Under the pieces are notes generated by a model. The model was not told where the DNA came from and searched no databases. It worked only from the letters and a program-made list of their open reading frames with translations. Made by a program: the position numbers and the translations under genes. Source: Aquimarina algicola (GTDB lineage: Bacteria; Bacteroidota; Bacteroidia; Flavobacteriales; Flavobacteriaceae). Taken from it: 64,000 bases of DNA. Positions within the stretch are counted from its first letter, which is position 1, and each line of letters begins with the position of its first letter. The DNA is taken from positions 1 through 64,000 of the forward strand of contig NZ_VFWZ01000006.1 in the NCBI RefSeq assembly GCF_006443095.1, read 5' to 3'. Below, in pieces: positions 33,995-43,500 of this stretch.

Positions 33995-34555
33995 TTAGTG
34001 TATATCATCAGGATAAGCCAACCATTCTTTTGGCACTTCTAAAACCTTATAATAGCCCAAAACCCTCCAATCTTCTCCTCCTGAACCATATTTCATAATT
34101 AATGTATCATTAGATACTTCAAAACTTGTTTTAACAAAACTACCACAATTCATAGTTGTATAGTTCATGATTACATTCTTTTTATGATCTATTACAAACC
34201 CAATATCTCCATTAACAGGATTAAACGACGCTTTATTAATAATAGGATCATTACCAGTTAATCTGTATATATACATATTACCTGAATCATAAAACCTATA
34301 ATATGTTTTGCTATTTTTTTTAAAAACTAATGTATCCTCAATTTCATCATAATAATATCCTAAATCCTGATACACTGCATCTGTTCGTATTTCTTTATCA
34401 TTCGGGTTGATACGCTTTTTTAAATATTTTTTATATAGCTGTTTACTCCTAAGTCCAGTTCCTCCTATGCTTCCTGTATGATCACAAATATTAAAAAAAC
34501 CACAAGAAGATAAACAAAACATAGAAAACACAACTAAACAAAATTTATTTACCAT
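33995..34555 (-). CDS. Lipoprotein of unknown function
   Basis: 186 residues from the ATG at 34553-34555, chosen because it opens the lipoprotein signal MVNKFCLVVFSMFCLSSCGF (lipobox LSSC). The frame runs to 34633, but that extension is signal-less. The mature part is beta-rich, with TLVFKKNSKTYYRFYDSGNM and SNDTLIMKYGSGGEDW. No domain recognised. It lies downstream of the RHS locus with other small exported proteins and may be an orphan immunity gene, by context only. Confidence 0.65.
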   Translation of the reverse strand: MVNKFCLVVFSMFCLSSCGFFNICDHTGSIGGTGLRSKQLYKKYLKKRINPNDKEIRTDAVYQDLGYYYDEIEDTLVFKKNSKTYYRFYDSGNMYIYRLTGNDPIINKASFNPVNGDIGFVIDHKKNVIMNYTTMNCGSFVKTSFEVSNDTLIMKYGSGGEDWRVLGYYKVLEVPKEWLAYPDDIH

Positions 34556-34633
34556 AATGTAAACTGGTTTGGAGATTTGTATTGGAAATAAGTGGTCGAT
34601 ACCCTTTCTTTTTATTTTCCTATGCATTTGCAC

Positions 34634-34669
34634 AAAATACCAGTTTCATTTTTTTGAAACTGGTATTTT
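34634..34669. terminator. Terminator hairpin (AAAATACCAGTTTC stem)
   Basis: AAAATACCAGTTTC (34634-34647) pairs exactly with GAAACTGGTATTTT (34656-34669). The same 14-bp stem recurs at 35513-35548, so the terminator was duplicated with its surroundings. It ends the 176-residue-frame gene on the minus strand. Confidence 0.85.
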
Positions 34670-34715
34670 ATCATTGTACTTATACTTTATATAACTTTGA
34701 CAGTACTCGACATAG

Positions 34716-34734
34716 ACAAGCGCTAGCGGGGGAG
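34716..34734. repeat. Partial REP element
   Basis: ACAAGCGCTAGCGGGGGAG shares the GCGCTAGCGGGGGA end with the full element at 35583-35612. It sits just past the stop of the membrane-anchored protein gene. Confidence 0.55.
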
Positions 34735-34740
34735 TTAACT

Positions 34741-35199
34741 TTATAACTTATGTTTCCATCTTACAAAGGTATAGAAAAAGGTAGAGTTTACAGGTAATTG
34801 AAAACCCCAGCATTCTTCAATTAAACCATCTCTATACAGTTTTATCTTTTTCTCATTAGAATCTATCACTAAAGAATCATTTATCCTTATTAAAAATAAT
34901 CGATTCATAATGACTTCTGCTTTTTTATCTTGTATAATACATAAATAAGATTTATATTCATTTCTTACATCGTATGTGTCTGTATCAGATGTGGAGACAT
35001 CAAGAGTCACTATTCCAGCACCATTAGAAATATGTATTTTCTCTTTAACTATACCGGAAAAAGAAATATCAAATTCTCTAAAATATTTTTCCTGATTCAC
35101 AAGTGAAACATTCATTTTATTAAAATAAAAATATAACGGGATTATAATTAATGTAAAAAAAAATAAAACTATAGTTATTATTTTAAAAAATTTCATCAT
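34741..35199 (-). CDS. Membrane-anchored small protein of unknown function
   Basis: 152 residues from ATG at 35199 (MMKFFKIITIVLFFFTLIII). The longer frame to 35271 reads through a REP element and is rejected. One N-terminal membrane helix, then a ~120-residue extracytoplasmic beta-rich domain (GAGIVTLDVSTSDTDTYDV, SLVIDSNEKKIKLYRDG). No family recognised. A RAYT remnant and REP sequences flank it, so the region has been rearranged. Confidence 0.6.
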   Translation of the reverse strand: MMKFFKIITIVLFFFTLIIIPLYFYFNKMNVSLVNQEKYFREFDISFSGIVKEKIHISNGAGIVTLDVSTSDTDTYDVRNEYKSYLCIIQDKKAEVIMNRLFLIRINDSLVIDSNEKKIKLYRDGLIEECWGFQLPVNSTFFYTFVRWKHKL

Positions 35200-35228
35200 T
35201 ATTTTAAAATTGAATGATTTAAATGGTT

Positions 35229-35257
35229 CACTTGCTGGCGCAAGTTTGTAACTTGTG
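35229..35257. repeat. REP element beside the RAYT remnant
   Basis: CACTTGCTGGCGCAAGTTTG followed by TAACTTGTG. CAAGTT/AACTTG pair as a hairpin. It lies 10 bp past the stop of the RAYT fragment, the position expected for a REP mobilised by that transposase. Confidence 0.7.
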
Positions 35258-35267
35258 ACTAATGTAA

Positions 35268-35420
35268 TCATTTTGATAATCCCAATAACATTACATCACT
35301 ATCAATTATTAAAGTAGTATGGTTGCCATTATAGTTTCTGGCACTACTATATTTCCAGTCTGTAGGATCAATCACAAAACCAGACTCAACCGGATTGTTA
35401 TGAATACAATCTATTTTTCT
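35268..35420 (-). pseudogene. C-terminal remnant of a REP-associated tyrosine transposase (RAYT)
   Basis: Minus-strand frame of 50 codons bounded by stops, reading CIHNNPVESGFVIDPTDWKY then SSARNYNG. IHNNPV...GFV..P.DW.YSSARNY is the hallmark C-terminal end of IS200-like RAYT transposases. The upstream catalytic HUH and Tyr regions are missing, so the copy is dead. Flanking REP elements support the assignment. Confidence 0.85.
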
Positions 35421-35512
35421 CTAACAAAAACATCAATCTAATACACAGTTGCAAAACTTACAAAGTATAATCCTTACTTGTTATGAAATTTATAATTTCT
35501 ACTCATCTAAGC

Positions 35513-35548
35513 AAAATACCAGTTTCAAAAAACGAAACTGGTATTTTT
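35513..35548. terminator. Terminator hairpin, second copy of the AAAATACCAGTTTC stem
   Basis: AAAATACCAGTTTC (35513-35526) pairs with GAAACTGGTATTTT (35534-35547), followed by T. Same stem as 34634-34669. No intact gene now ends here, except the RHS operon reading leftwards. Confidence 0.8.
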
Positions 35549-35582
35549 ATTCGTAATCATACTATTTCTTATATTGATATAG

Positions 35583-35612
35583 CACCAGTTACAAACTGGC
35601 GCTAGCGGGGGA
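35583..35612. repeat. REP element
   Basis: CACCAGTTACAAACTGGCGC followed by TAGCGGGGGA. CCAGTT/AACTGG form the stem. Near-copy of 13351-13387. Confidence 0.7.
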
Positions 35613-35635
35613 TCTACAAAAAAGAATGATATAAA

Positions 35636-35659
35636 AAAACCGCCACTTTGGGCGGTTTT
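35636..35659. terminator. Terminator of the RHS operon
   Basis: AAAACCGCC (35636-35644) and GGCGGTTTT (35651-35659) form a GC-rich stem with a 6-base loop. On the minus strand it is followed by a T-run, just after the 93-residue gene. Confidence 0.85.
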
Positions 35660-35678
35660 CGTTTTTATCGCCTTTAAT

Positions 35679-35960
35679 TTAGAATGGAATTAGTTCCATT
35701 TGACCTAAACTATATAAGATTATAATTAAAATAATAGATATAATAATTTCTTTATTGGTTTTAATAAATTTCTTTTTCCAAAACAAAAGGAGAACTCCTA
35801 ACAATTGGATTATTAAAGGTATTAAAAGAATATAAGGGATATATTTCTCACTTGAAGCACTTGCTCCAATTCCAAATAGGAAAAAAACTAATACACTCAT
35901 CATTCTTAATACTACAAATAATACTAAGTTGAGCACAACTAATATGATAATCTTTTTCAT
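35679..35960 (-). CDS. Small membrane protein, candidate immunity to the RHS toxin
   Basis: 93 residues with three membrane helices (MKKIIILVVLNLVLFVVLRM, a middle YILLIPLIIQLLGVLLLFW, and IIISIILIIILYSLG). It begins 2 bp after the stop of the RHS toxin gene and is followed by a terminator, so it is the last gene of that operon. Polymorphic toxins carry the immunity gene immediately downstream. A membrane immunity protein would suit a toxin that attacks lipids, consistent with the lipase-like tip of the RHS protein. Inference from position. Confidence 0.6.
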   Translation of the reverse strand: MKKIIILVVLNLVLFVVLRMMSVLVFFLFGIGASASSEKYIPYILLIPLIIQLLGVLLLFWKKKFIKTNKEIIISIILIIILYSLGQMELIPF

Positions 35961-35962
35961 TA

Positions 35963-38900
35963 TTATTTTTCTTTATAAGTAAATTCAATACCTAAATTCT
36001 CTAAGGTCTTTTTAAATTTATCAATAGCTGATTGATTAACACCATCACTACTAGAAACTGCAGAAAGAAAGGCCTTTAATTCTTTATTAAAAGAAGCGTT
36101 TTTATGAGACGTTGCGACATTTCCAACCTTTGAATGAACATTATCTGCTCCTTCAATATCATTCCCTGATAATCCATCAGATACGTGACTTATAGCAAAA
36201 GTTGAAACCCCATCTACAGCATTAATTGAATTAGATTGATGTGGTGCTAAGTTTAAAGAATACTCGATAACATTATTAGCATCTGCAAATAATTCTGAAT
36301 TTTCTCGAATATATTCCATAAGTCTACGTGTATATCCTTGTCCAAATGCTCCTCCTCGACTATGGGTGTAAATTTGAATTTTTTCAGTGATTTTACCTGT
36401 TTCTGGATCTCTTTCTAATTTTGCTATGATATTATCAATATCTTTCCCTGCCGCAGAATATCCAGCTTGATTTCTACTTCCTGCTGATACAGCGTATTTT
36501 TCACCTGTTCTAGGGCCTCTCGCATATTCATAAAAACTAGATTTATAACCTCGATCACCATCAACATAATGAAATTGTCCACCTGGATTCGCTATACCTG
36601 ATCCTTTTATAGTAGCTATAATTTCGGTGTCCCAATATGATTGATCTCCTCTTTCAGAATCACTACTAACTCTACCATTAATTAAAATAGGTAACTCTCC
36701 ATCTAAATCTAAATATACAATAGGGGAATTTAACGCATAAACATACTGTGAGGAAGATTCTAAAACATCAGCAGCAGGATCAATATTCATCCAACGACCT
36801 ATTGAAGCGTTATAGTTTCTAGCCCCAAAGTCCAACCATTCTAAACCAAGTTCGTTCTGTTCCTCTTTCCCATTATATCCGTAAGGGTGTTCGCGTCCAG
36901 TAATAGTATTATTATAACCGCGATGTTCCAACCCAAAAGGATAATAATTATTTTCTTCGATAATCTCATCTTGTGTGATTGTACCGTCTTTATCAGCATC
37001 TTTATAAGACAATCTAATATTACCTAAGTGATCTTTGTATTGGTAAATGTAGTCAAACCCAGTAGTTGAAGGTTCTATATAGCCTTCGGGATGGTTAAAA
37101 AACTCTAAATCTCCATTGTTATAGATATAATTACCCGCATATATTGTGTTACTAGTTCTAGTTCCATTTTCTGTAATAATCTTTTGCAATTTTACTCCAG
37201 TGGCATCATAAATATAGCGGATATACTTTCTGGCAGAATCAACATTAACTCGAGTAGGTAAATTCAAATGGTTATATACGATGCCTGTTATATTTTTATT
37301 AAAATCCATAATCATATTCCCATTAGCGTCGTAGCGATAATCTTCTTGTTGATCGTTATTTGTTTTATACCCATAGTTTGTATCTCCTAAATCGAATACT
37401 TGCTGTAATTGGTTTCCGGCATTGTAATTGTAAAACAAGTTATCCATCAATCCAAAAGCACTTGCCTGATCGTTAATATGCCCATATCGGGTTAATTGCT
37501 CGATATTACCTGCCTTATCATATACAATCCCTGAAACAGTATATCGATCGTCACCACTGTCTGCTTTTGTAATTCGATTCAACGCATCATAGTGGTAGGT
37601 GTATGATCGTAAAACATTATCATTGGCAGTTTTCCAAATGATTTCACTGATATTACCATTATATAGTGCTACGGCATCAGGTTTTTGAGTAGGTAAGGTA
37701 TAATTAATTTGAAATGAAAACAAATGATCTGTCAGATTATTTATATCATTAATCCCTTTTAACCAACCTCTTACATTATAGGTATAATCTACCTCTTGTA
37801 ATCCATTTCCGGTTTGATTTACAGATCCCCCTACTCGTTTAGATATGAGTTGTCCTAATTCATCATATTCATTACTAGAAATTATTTCACCATCGCTATC
37901 ATTGATAGTTTGAATTTGGGTAAGTAGCCTACCCATATGATCATAGGTAAAAGAGTCAATAGTGACTATAGGTGTATTGCTATCTTTGGTATGAGTAATT
38001 TTGGTTTCTTCTAATCTTCCTATAAAGTCTAGCTTATTTTCTGTAATATCAATTGTATGTAGATGCTCATTTTTACTAGCTATATAAATTGGTCTTGCCT
38101 TTTTATCATAATACGTTACCGAAGTAATCCAATTATTTGTGTCTAATACTTTTATTTTGCTACCTGTAGCTAGAGATTGGGGTCTGTCATTAATCGTTTC
38201 TTCATAAACTGTACTTGGAGTATTAAGTCCTCCTTTATCAAAATTATAATTATCATAATAATTGATGGTTAAAGTTTCACCGGTTGCCACTTTTGGAAAC
38301 CCGCCATCATTATAATTCATGGCAACACTTCCAAGAGTTATTTCATTACCTTTTTCTACCCATAACTTGCCGGTAAAAGCAGTAGCTTCTGCCTGTATCG
38401 TTTCTCTATCTCTAACATCTGTTAACTTTCCTGTATAGGCAACTCTTCTAAACGCATCATATTTGGTATATAGCCAGGTAGATTTTGCCTTTAATAAGGC
38501 ATCTTGCGTCATAATAGGCTGATCAAGTTTATTATATACAATAAATTCCCATCCCTTGCCCGGGATTTTCTTTTCAATTAGTCGATTTCGATAATCATAT
38601 TTATATTGGTATGATAATTCATCGAGTTCTTCTTGATTTACCCCATCATTAGTGTTGACTCTTGGAGGTAGTACATAAGTAAGATTATCAAAATCATCAT
38701 AAACATAGTAGGTGTCATAAGGAATGTTCTCATTATAGGTACGTTTCAAGACTACCCTGTTTTGCTTATCTGTATATTCTTTGGTGGTATGATCATTAGC
38801 AAATGCTTGATCCGGTTGCCAATTCTCGTCTTTGGTAATGGTTACGTATAACTGATTCGCTTCATAATCCCCTTGTTTTGTTAATTCAGGTTTTTCGGTA

Positions 38901-40579
38901 TCATTATTTGTAAATGTTACCGTAAAATAAGGAATTTGATTTGCCGCATTGGTTTCCCAATCATATTTGATAGTGTGATCTTTATCACTATTGAGGTTAG
39001 CTTTCCATGATTTACCGGGAGCTCCTTGTTCTTTTACTCTATTTAATGGAGAAGGTTCAAAAACATTTTCAGAATAAGCATTAACTTCACCCGTCACCAT
39101 TCCGATAAAATCATCACCATATTTATTTTTATAATAAGAATTGATATCAGTATTAACATCTACTATTTTATACCCTGCAGAAGGAACATTTCTTCTTTCA
39201 AAAGGCAAGTATTCTTTTGACTGTCTACCATAGTTATCATAATCGATATGAGTAACAATATCTTTAATGCTGGGAGATGCTTTAATAGCTATTTGTTGTT
39301 TGGGTCTCCCTAAACCATCAAAATAAACAATACTCTCAATTACTTGTTCATGAGAAGTGATTTGATCCGAAGAAATCATAGGTTCTTGAAATATTCTTGT
39401 TAGTATATGATTTTCAGGAGAATAAATACACCCTTGGAATTCTCCAAAAACATCCGGACAAACATCATCTGCATTCGCTACATATCCTTGAGGTTGATCA
39501 CAAGAAAGTATACTATCATTAGGGTTACCAAAACCATCACCGTCTATATCACTATACCATTCTGCAGGAGGAACTATTCTATAATTTATAGCCCTACTTA
39601 CGCTCCAACATTTATTCGTAGTATTATATGCTCTCAAATAATAAATATTTCCTGAAGTTTTTGTAATGGATTTACTAGAGTTAGAAGTGTCTTCACTATC
39701 AGGGGAATCATGCCAATACCATACGATTCCGTTTGGAGGTTCATTTCGAGTTAATACTGTGCTATTACAATTTTCTTTAATAGTAGGTACTTGAGGTATA
39801 TCAGGCTTATCATTAATCGTGTAGTTTATTCTTCTAGCCCTGCTCCAACAGCCTGTATTATGTTGTCTTGCTCTAAGGTAATAGACATTACCACTTGTTA
39901 ATGTTATACTTTTTTTTATGTTCCCAATTGGTATTTCTGTTCCTTCAAAAGAATCTTGCCAGAACCATGATACACCACCAGGAGCTGTACCCATAGTTAA
40001 CACCACACTTTCGCAATTATAGGAAATTGAAGGAGGAGAAGGAATGTCAGGAACTACATTTTCATCAATATCGCCATCACAATCATTATCTACACCATCA
40101 CAAAGCTCTGTTGCAAAAGGATGGACATTAGGGTTTTCATCATTACAATCTCTTTTGTCTAGTATATATCCAGACGGTTGTGTGCTTGATATTTTTGTAA
40201 CGTTGACATCTCCATATCCATCTCTGTCTTTATCTCTATACCAGGTTTTAGGTGTTCCTGTTTGGGATACTGCGAGTCCACTTGTAGATCCATTATTACT
40301 ATAATCAATTAAAACACTTCTTCTATTACTCCCAGAATAGGGCTGGCAGGTAACTTGAATTCTATCAATAGTTACCTGTCTTATCGTTAACCATGAAGGA
40401 ACATTACTAAAAAATATTTGTCCGATACAGTCATTATTAATATCTAGATATACTGTACCACCTCCATTAGCAAAAGAAACTGTAGATGGGGTTAAAGTAC
40501 ATCTTGCATTTATCTGATGGGTAGTAAATATCGTAATTAATAGTATCCATAAAAACGTATATTTCGTATAAGTATTCAT
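35963..40579 (-). CDS. RHS-repeat polymorphic toxin with a lipase-like C-terminal domain
   Basis: 1538 residues. Signal peptide (MNTYTKYTFLWILLITIFTT...NARC), a BACON-like domain, a MopE-like Ca-binding stretch (DCNDENPN, ELCDGVDNDCDGDIDE), two Ig-like repeats (VWYWHDSP, WSVSRAINYR), a DUF6443-like start of the RHS region (YFDGLGRPKQQIAIKASP), many YD repeats, and the RHS core end RNYNASIGRWMNIDPAAD...YLDLDGE near 1294. The last ~244 residues are the variable tip. It contains YTHSRGGAFG (Ser ~1407), like the GxSxG elbow of alpha/beta hydrolases, with later VHSKVG and TSHKN His. I infer a lipase or esterase toxin. Confidence 0.8.
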   Translation of the reverse strand: MNTYTKYTFLWILLITIFTTHQINARCTLTPSTVSFANGGGTVYLDINNDCIGQIFFSNVPSWLTIRQVTIDRIQVTCQPYSGSNRRSVLIDYSNNGSTSGLAVSQTGTPKTWYRDKDRDGYGDVNVTKISSTQPSGYILDKRDCNDENPNVHPFATELCDGVDNDCDGDIDENVVPDIPSPPSISYNCESVVLTMGTAPGGVSWFWQDSFEGTEIPIGNIKKSITLTSGNVYYLRARQHNTGCWSRARRINYTINDKPDIPQVPTIKENCNSTVLTRNEPPNGIVWYWHDSPDSEDTSNSSKSITKTSGNIYYLRAYNTTNKCWSVSRAINYRIVPPAEWYSDIDGDGFGNPNDSILSCDQPQGYVANADDVCPDVFGEFQGCIYSPENHILTRIFQEPMISSDQITSHEQVIESIVYFDGLGRPKQQIAIKASPSIKDIVTHIDYDNYGRQSKEYLPFERRNVPSAGYKIVDVNTDINSYYKNKYGDDFIGMVTGEVNAYSENVFEPSPLNRVKEQGAPGKSWKANLNSDKDHTIKYDWETNAANQIPYFTVTFTNNDTEKPELTKQGDYEANQLYVTITKDENWQPDQAFANDHTTKEYTDKQNRVVLKRTYNENIPYDTYYVYDDFDNLTYVLPPRVNTNDGVNQEELDELSYQYKYDYRNRLIEKKIPGKGWEFIVYNKLDQPIMTQDALLKAKSTWLYTKYDAFRRVAYTGKLTDVRDRETIQAEATAFTGKLWVEKGNEITLGSVAMNYNDGGFPKVATGETLTINYYDNYNFDKGGLNTPSTVYEETINDRPQSLATGSKIKVLDTNNWITSVTYYDKKARPIYIASKNEHLHTIDITENKLDFIGRLEETKITHTKDSNTPIVTIDSFTYDHMGRLLTQIQTINDSDGEIISSNEYDELGQLISKRVGGSVNQTGNGLQEVDYTYNVRGWLKGINDINNLTDHLFSFQINYTLPTQKPDAVALYNGNISEIIWKTANDNVLRSYTYHYDALNRITKADSGDDRYTVSGIVYDKAGNIEQLTRYGHINDQASAFGLMDNLFYNYNAGNQLQQVFDLGDTNYGYKTNNDQQEDYRYDANGNMIMDFNKNITGIVYNHLNLPTRVNVDSARKYIRYIYDATGVKLQKIITENGTRTSNTIYAGNYIYNNGDLEFFNHPEGYIEPSTTGFDYIYQYKDHLGNIRLSYKDADKDGTITQDEIIEENNYYPFGLEHRGYNNTITGREHPYGYNGKEEQNELGLEWLDFGARNYNASIGRWMNIDPAADVLESSSQYVYALNSPIVYLDLDGELPILINGRVSSDSERGDQSYWDTEIIATIKGSGIANPGGQFHYVDGDRGYKSSFYEYARGPRTGEKYAVSAGSRNQAGYSAAGKDIDNIIAKLERDPETGKITEKIQIYTHSRGGAFGQGYTRRLMEYIRENSELFADANNVIEYSLNLAPHQSNSINAVDGVSTFAISHVSDGLSGNDIEGADNVHSKVGNVATSHKNASFNKELKAFLSAVSSSDGVNQSAIDKFKKTLENLGIEFTYKEK

Positions 40580-40586
40580 AAGGTAA

Positions 40587-43500
40587 TTAGTTTTTATAGT
40601 AGTATTTGTATTCAGTTATTAAGTTATTATTTACATCGCGTACTTCTTTTAGTTGATTAAAATCATCATATATGTAGTATGTGATATATCCTTTGGGATC
40701 AGTCAAACTAGTCATGCCAACCAATGGATCATATGTATAAGTGGTGATCATTGCATCTTTTAAATCTTGATGATTCCTTAGATTCTCTAAAGAAGAGATA
40801 CTAGTTTCATTAAAGTTTTGTAAATCTGATGCTGTAATCCCTAATGCATCTGCCAACTGTGTGAAAGTAGCATTTTCAATTTTTGCCACTGGATACATTC
40901 GGTCATAACTCCAAATATAGCTGGTGGTTACCCCATTATTCCTCTTGTGCTGCAATAAGTTTCCGTTACTATCGTATTTTTCATAACGGATGCGTTCTTC
41001 AAGGGGCGTATTTGCTTTGGATGTCTCAACCGAAGTTTGAAGGGCTAAATTAGAAGTAGAAGGAGTCGCAGAGTAATTAAGTAATCTTGCAGATTGTAGT
41101 ATCTCTGTCGAACTTCCCTCTTTTTTAAGATAGTTTTCTGTTTTTATTGGGATGTTAATTCTATACTGTTGGTTAAGTACATGAGATGTAGCAAATAGAT
41201 CTGGTGGGTATTGACTTTTGGTAATTCTCTCATCATTACCACTTTCTATCAACACTGTCTTAGTAGGCATATAATGCTTATTACTTTCGTAGAAATATTG
41301 GGCAGTAGTATTTACTTCTTTTCCTTTAAAATAATCCTTGGTAGTTTCAGATTCGAGTCGCACCCAATCCGGGCGTAGTTGATAATGCGTCATAGGTAAG
41401 CCCAGGATAACATTGCTAATTTGGATGCCTCGAGAGATAAAATCTCCAAAAGTAATGGTATAGTTATAGAATTTTTGCTTCAGTAGTGTATTGTCTTCAC
41501 TATAATAATGCTCGGATAGTAACTTACCTGCTAGTGATGTTTGGATTAAAGGTTTAGGAGGAAAAATCTCAAATCCTTGATATCCGGATGCAGTCGAATA
41601 TGTTTGTGGTGGTTGATAATTATACTGTGTTTTACCTTCTCCTGTAATTTCTGTTACTTTATTGTAAGCAATATGCGAACCTGCAAAATCCAAAGTAAAT
41701 GGATCACTCGTTGAAAATAAAAAGAATTTTCCTGAACTATAAAACCTTTTAAATTCAGTTATGGCATCTGCTAAAGCGCCTTCATTTCCAAAGGCGTCGT
41801 AATAACGCCAACCAAAAAGATCTCTAGAGATATCATAGTCAAAGTGGTATTGAAATTTGGGGTTAAAAAGTAATGTAGCCTTATCATATTCATAACGGTT
41901 TGATTTTAAAATACTCCCATCAGCGTCTAAAAAGTTGACCTGTTTTACTCGTAGCCCCCCTACATAATAATCAGATTCTACAGCAGGTATGGTTTCAAAC
42001 TTTTCTATCTTTACAGAAGACATATAACAAAGCGAAGCTTTACCACTTACTCCATATCCATACACTTTGATTTTGTAGGTTTTTCCCTGAGTTAAATTCT
42101 CTAAGCTTTTTATGTAAGTCTCTCTACCATTATTAATGGCATTGCCTACAGTAGAATATCCATACCCAATTTTAACCTGATTAGTAACCGGATCTATGAT
42201 TTGAAAGGCAGGACCGGTAGAGGCTCCACAACTTCCAGGACTTGAGTATTCCCAAGTATTCTCTGTAAGTGAGGCGCGAACACGATATTTGGAAGGACTA
42301 CCTGTCATAACAAAATTAGTTTCCTTTACTATCGAAGTTTCACCATCTGGAGTACCACTACCAGTATCACGCCCCGTTTGAATTACCCAGCCTTCTCTAG
42401 TAAAAGTTCGGGTGTCATTTTTATGCACTTCGTAATCAAACATTACACTACCTTTAGTAGGATATACGATCTTGTTTAGTGTTCCTGCTTTAGTGTACTC
42501 AGGATATACTTTACGATCACCACTTTTACTAAACGGTTCGTTTTTTTCCGGGTATAAACTTCCATTATTATTTTCTCCATTATAGTACCCCCATTTATCC
42601 TTAGCGAATGATAATCTTGGAGGTAATGCATTGGTTTCATCATAAAAGAATTCGTGAGTCTTCTTTTCACCAGTAGTACAAGAAATTTCATCGAGTGAAA
42701 CTAATTTTAAACGTCTTTTACTGGAAGGGTCTGTTGTATCCCCGTATATATTGGTCTCAATAGGTTCTGTCCCTGATACAAAATAAGAATGGTTAAGCTT
42801 GAACCTTTTGACACAATTACCTTTATGGGTCACAATAATTTCATCGATCTTTTGTGGTGTAGCCCCTATATTAAAAACATCTGTTCTGTTTGAAGTGTTA
42901 AATAATATCTCTGTGTCACCAGCTATAATCTTCTTAATAACAGGAGATCGATAATTGAGTTGTGTAGTTACTCTCGCCTCATTGCTACTCGTATTTATAA
43001 ATTGTTCCATTGCCTGATCATAAGCATTTATTGGATTTTCTCCATAAGCACATCCGCTAGCTCCAGAGCCATTATATGTAAAACAAAATTGAAAAGTCCT
43101 GCTGGAAACAATAGCACTTCGATACGTATTCTCAATATATTCAAATGATATCGATCTGTTGGTTGCCGGATTATCAATGCGGCTCATATACCATGCATTA
43201 TCTTGCCAGTTTGTTGGGTTGACCCCAAAATTGGTAGTACAAGATTTTTCAATTGCATTTTCTTGATTTCCATATGTCATCTTTAATCCGTTAGAACCAG
43301 TAATAGTCCATTTGGTAAACCTAGGTCGTACAGATGTAGTATAGGTTTCTCTTATTTTATAATCATTAGCATCATGAAGGATTGGGGTACGGTTTTCATC
43401 AAAAAAGAATTTTCCTAAATTACCTAATCCACTAAATGAAAATAAATCCGGTTGTGTGTCTAATTGTCCTGTAGCTACATCTTGCGAGAATGGCCCTATA

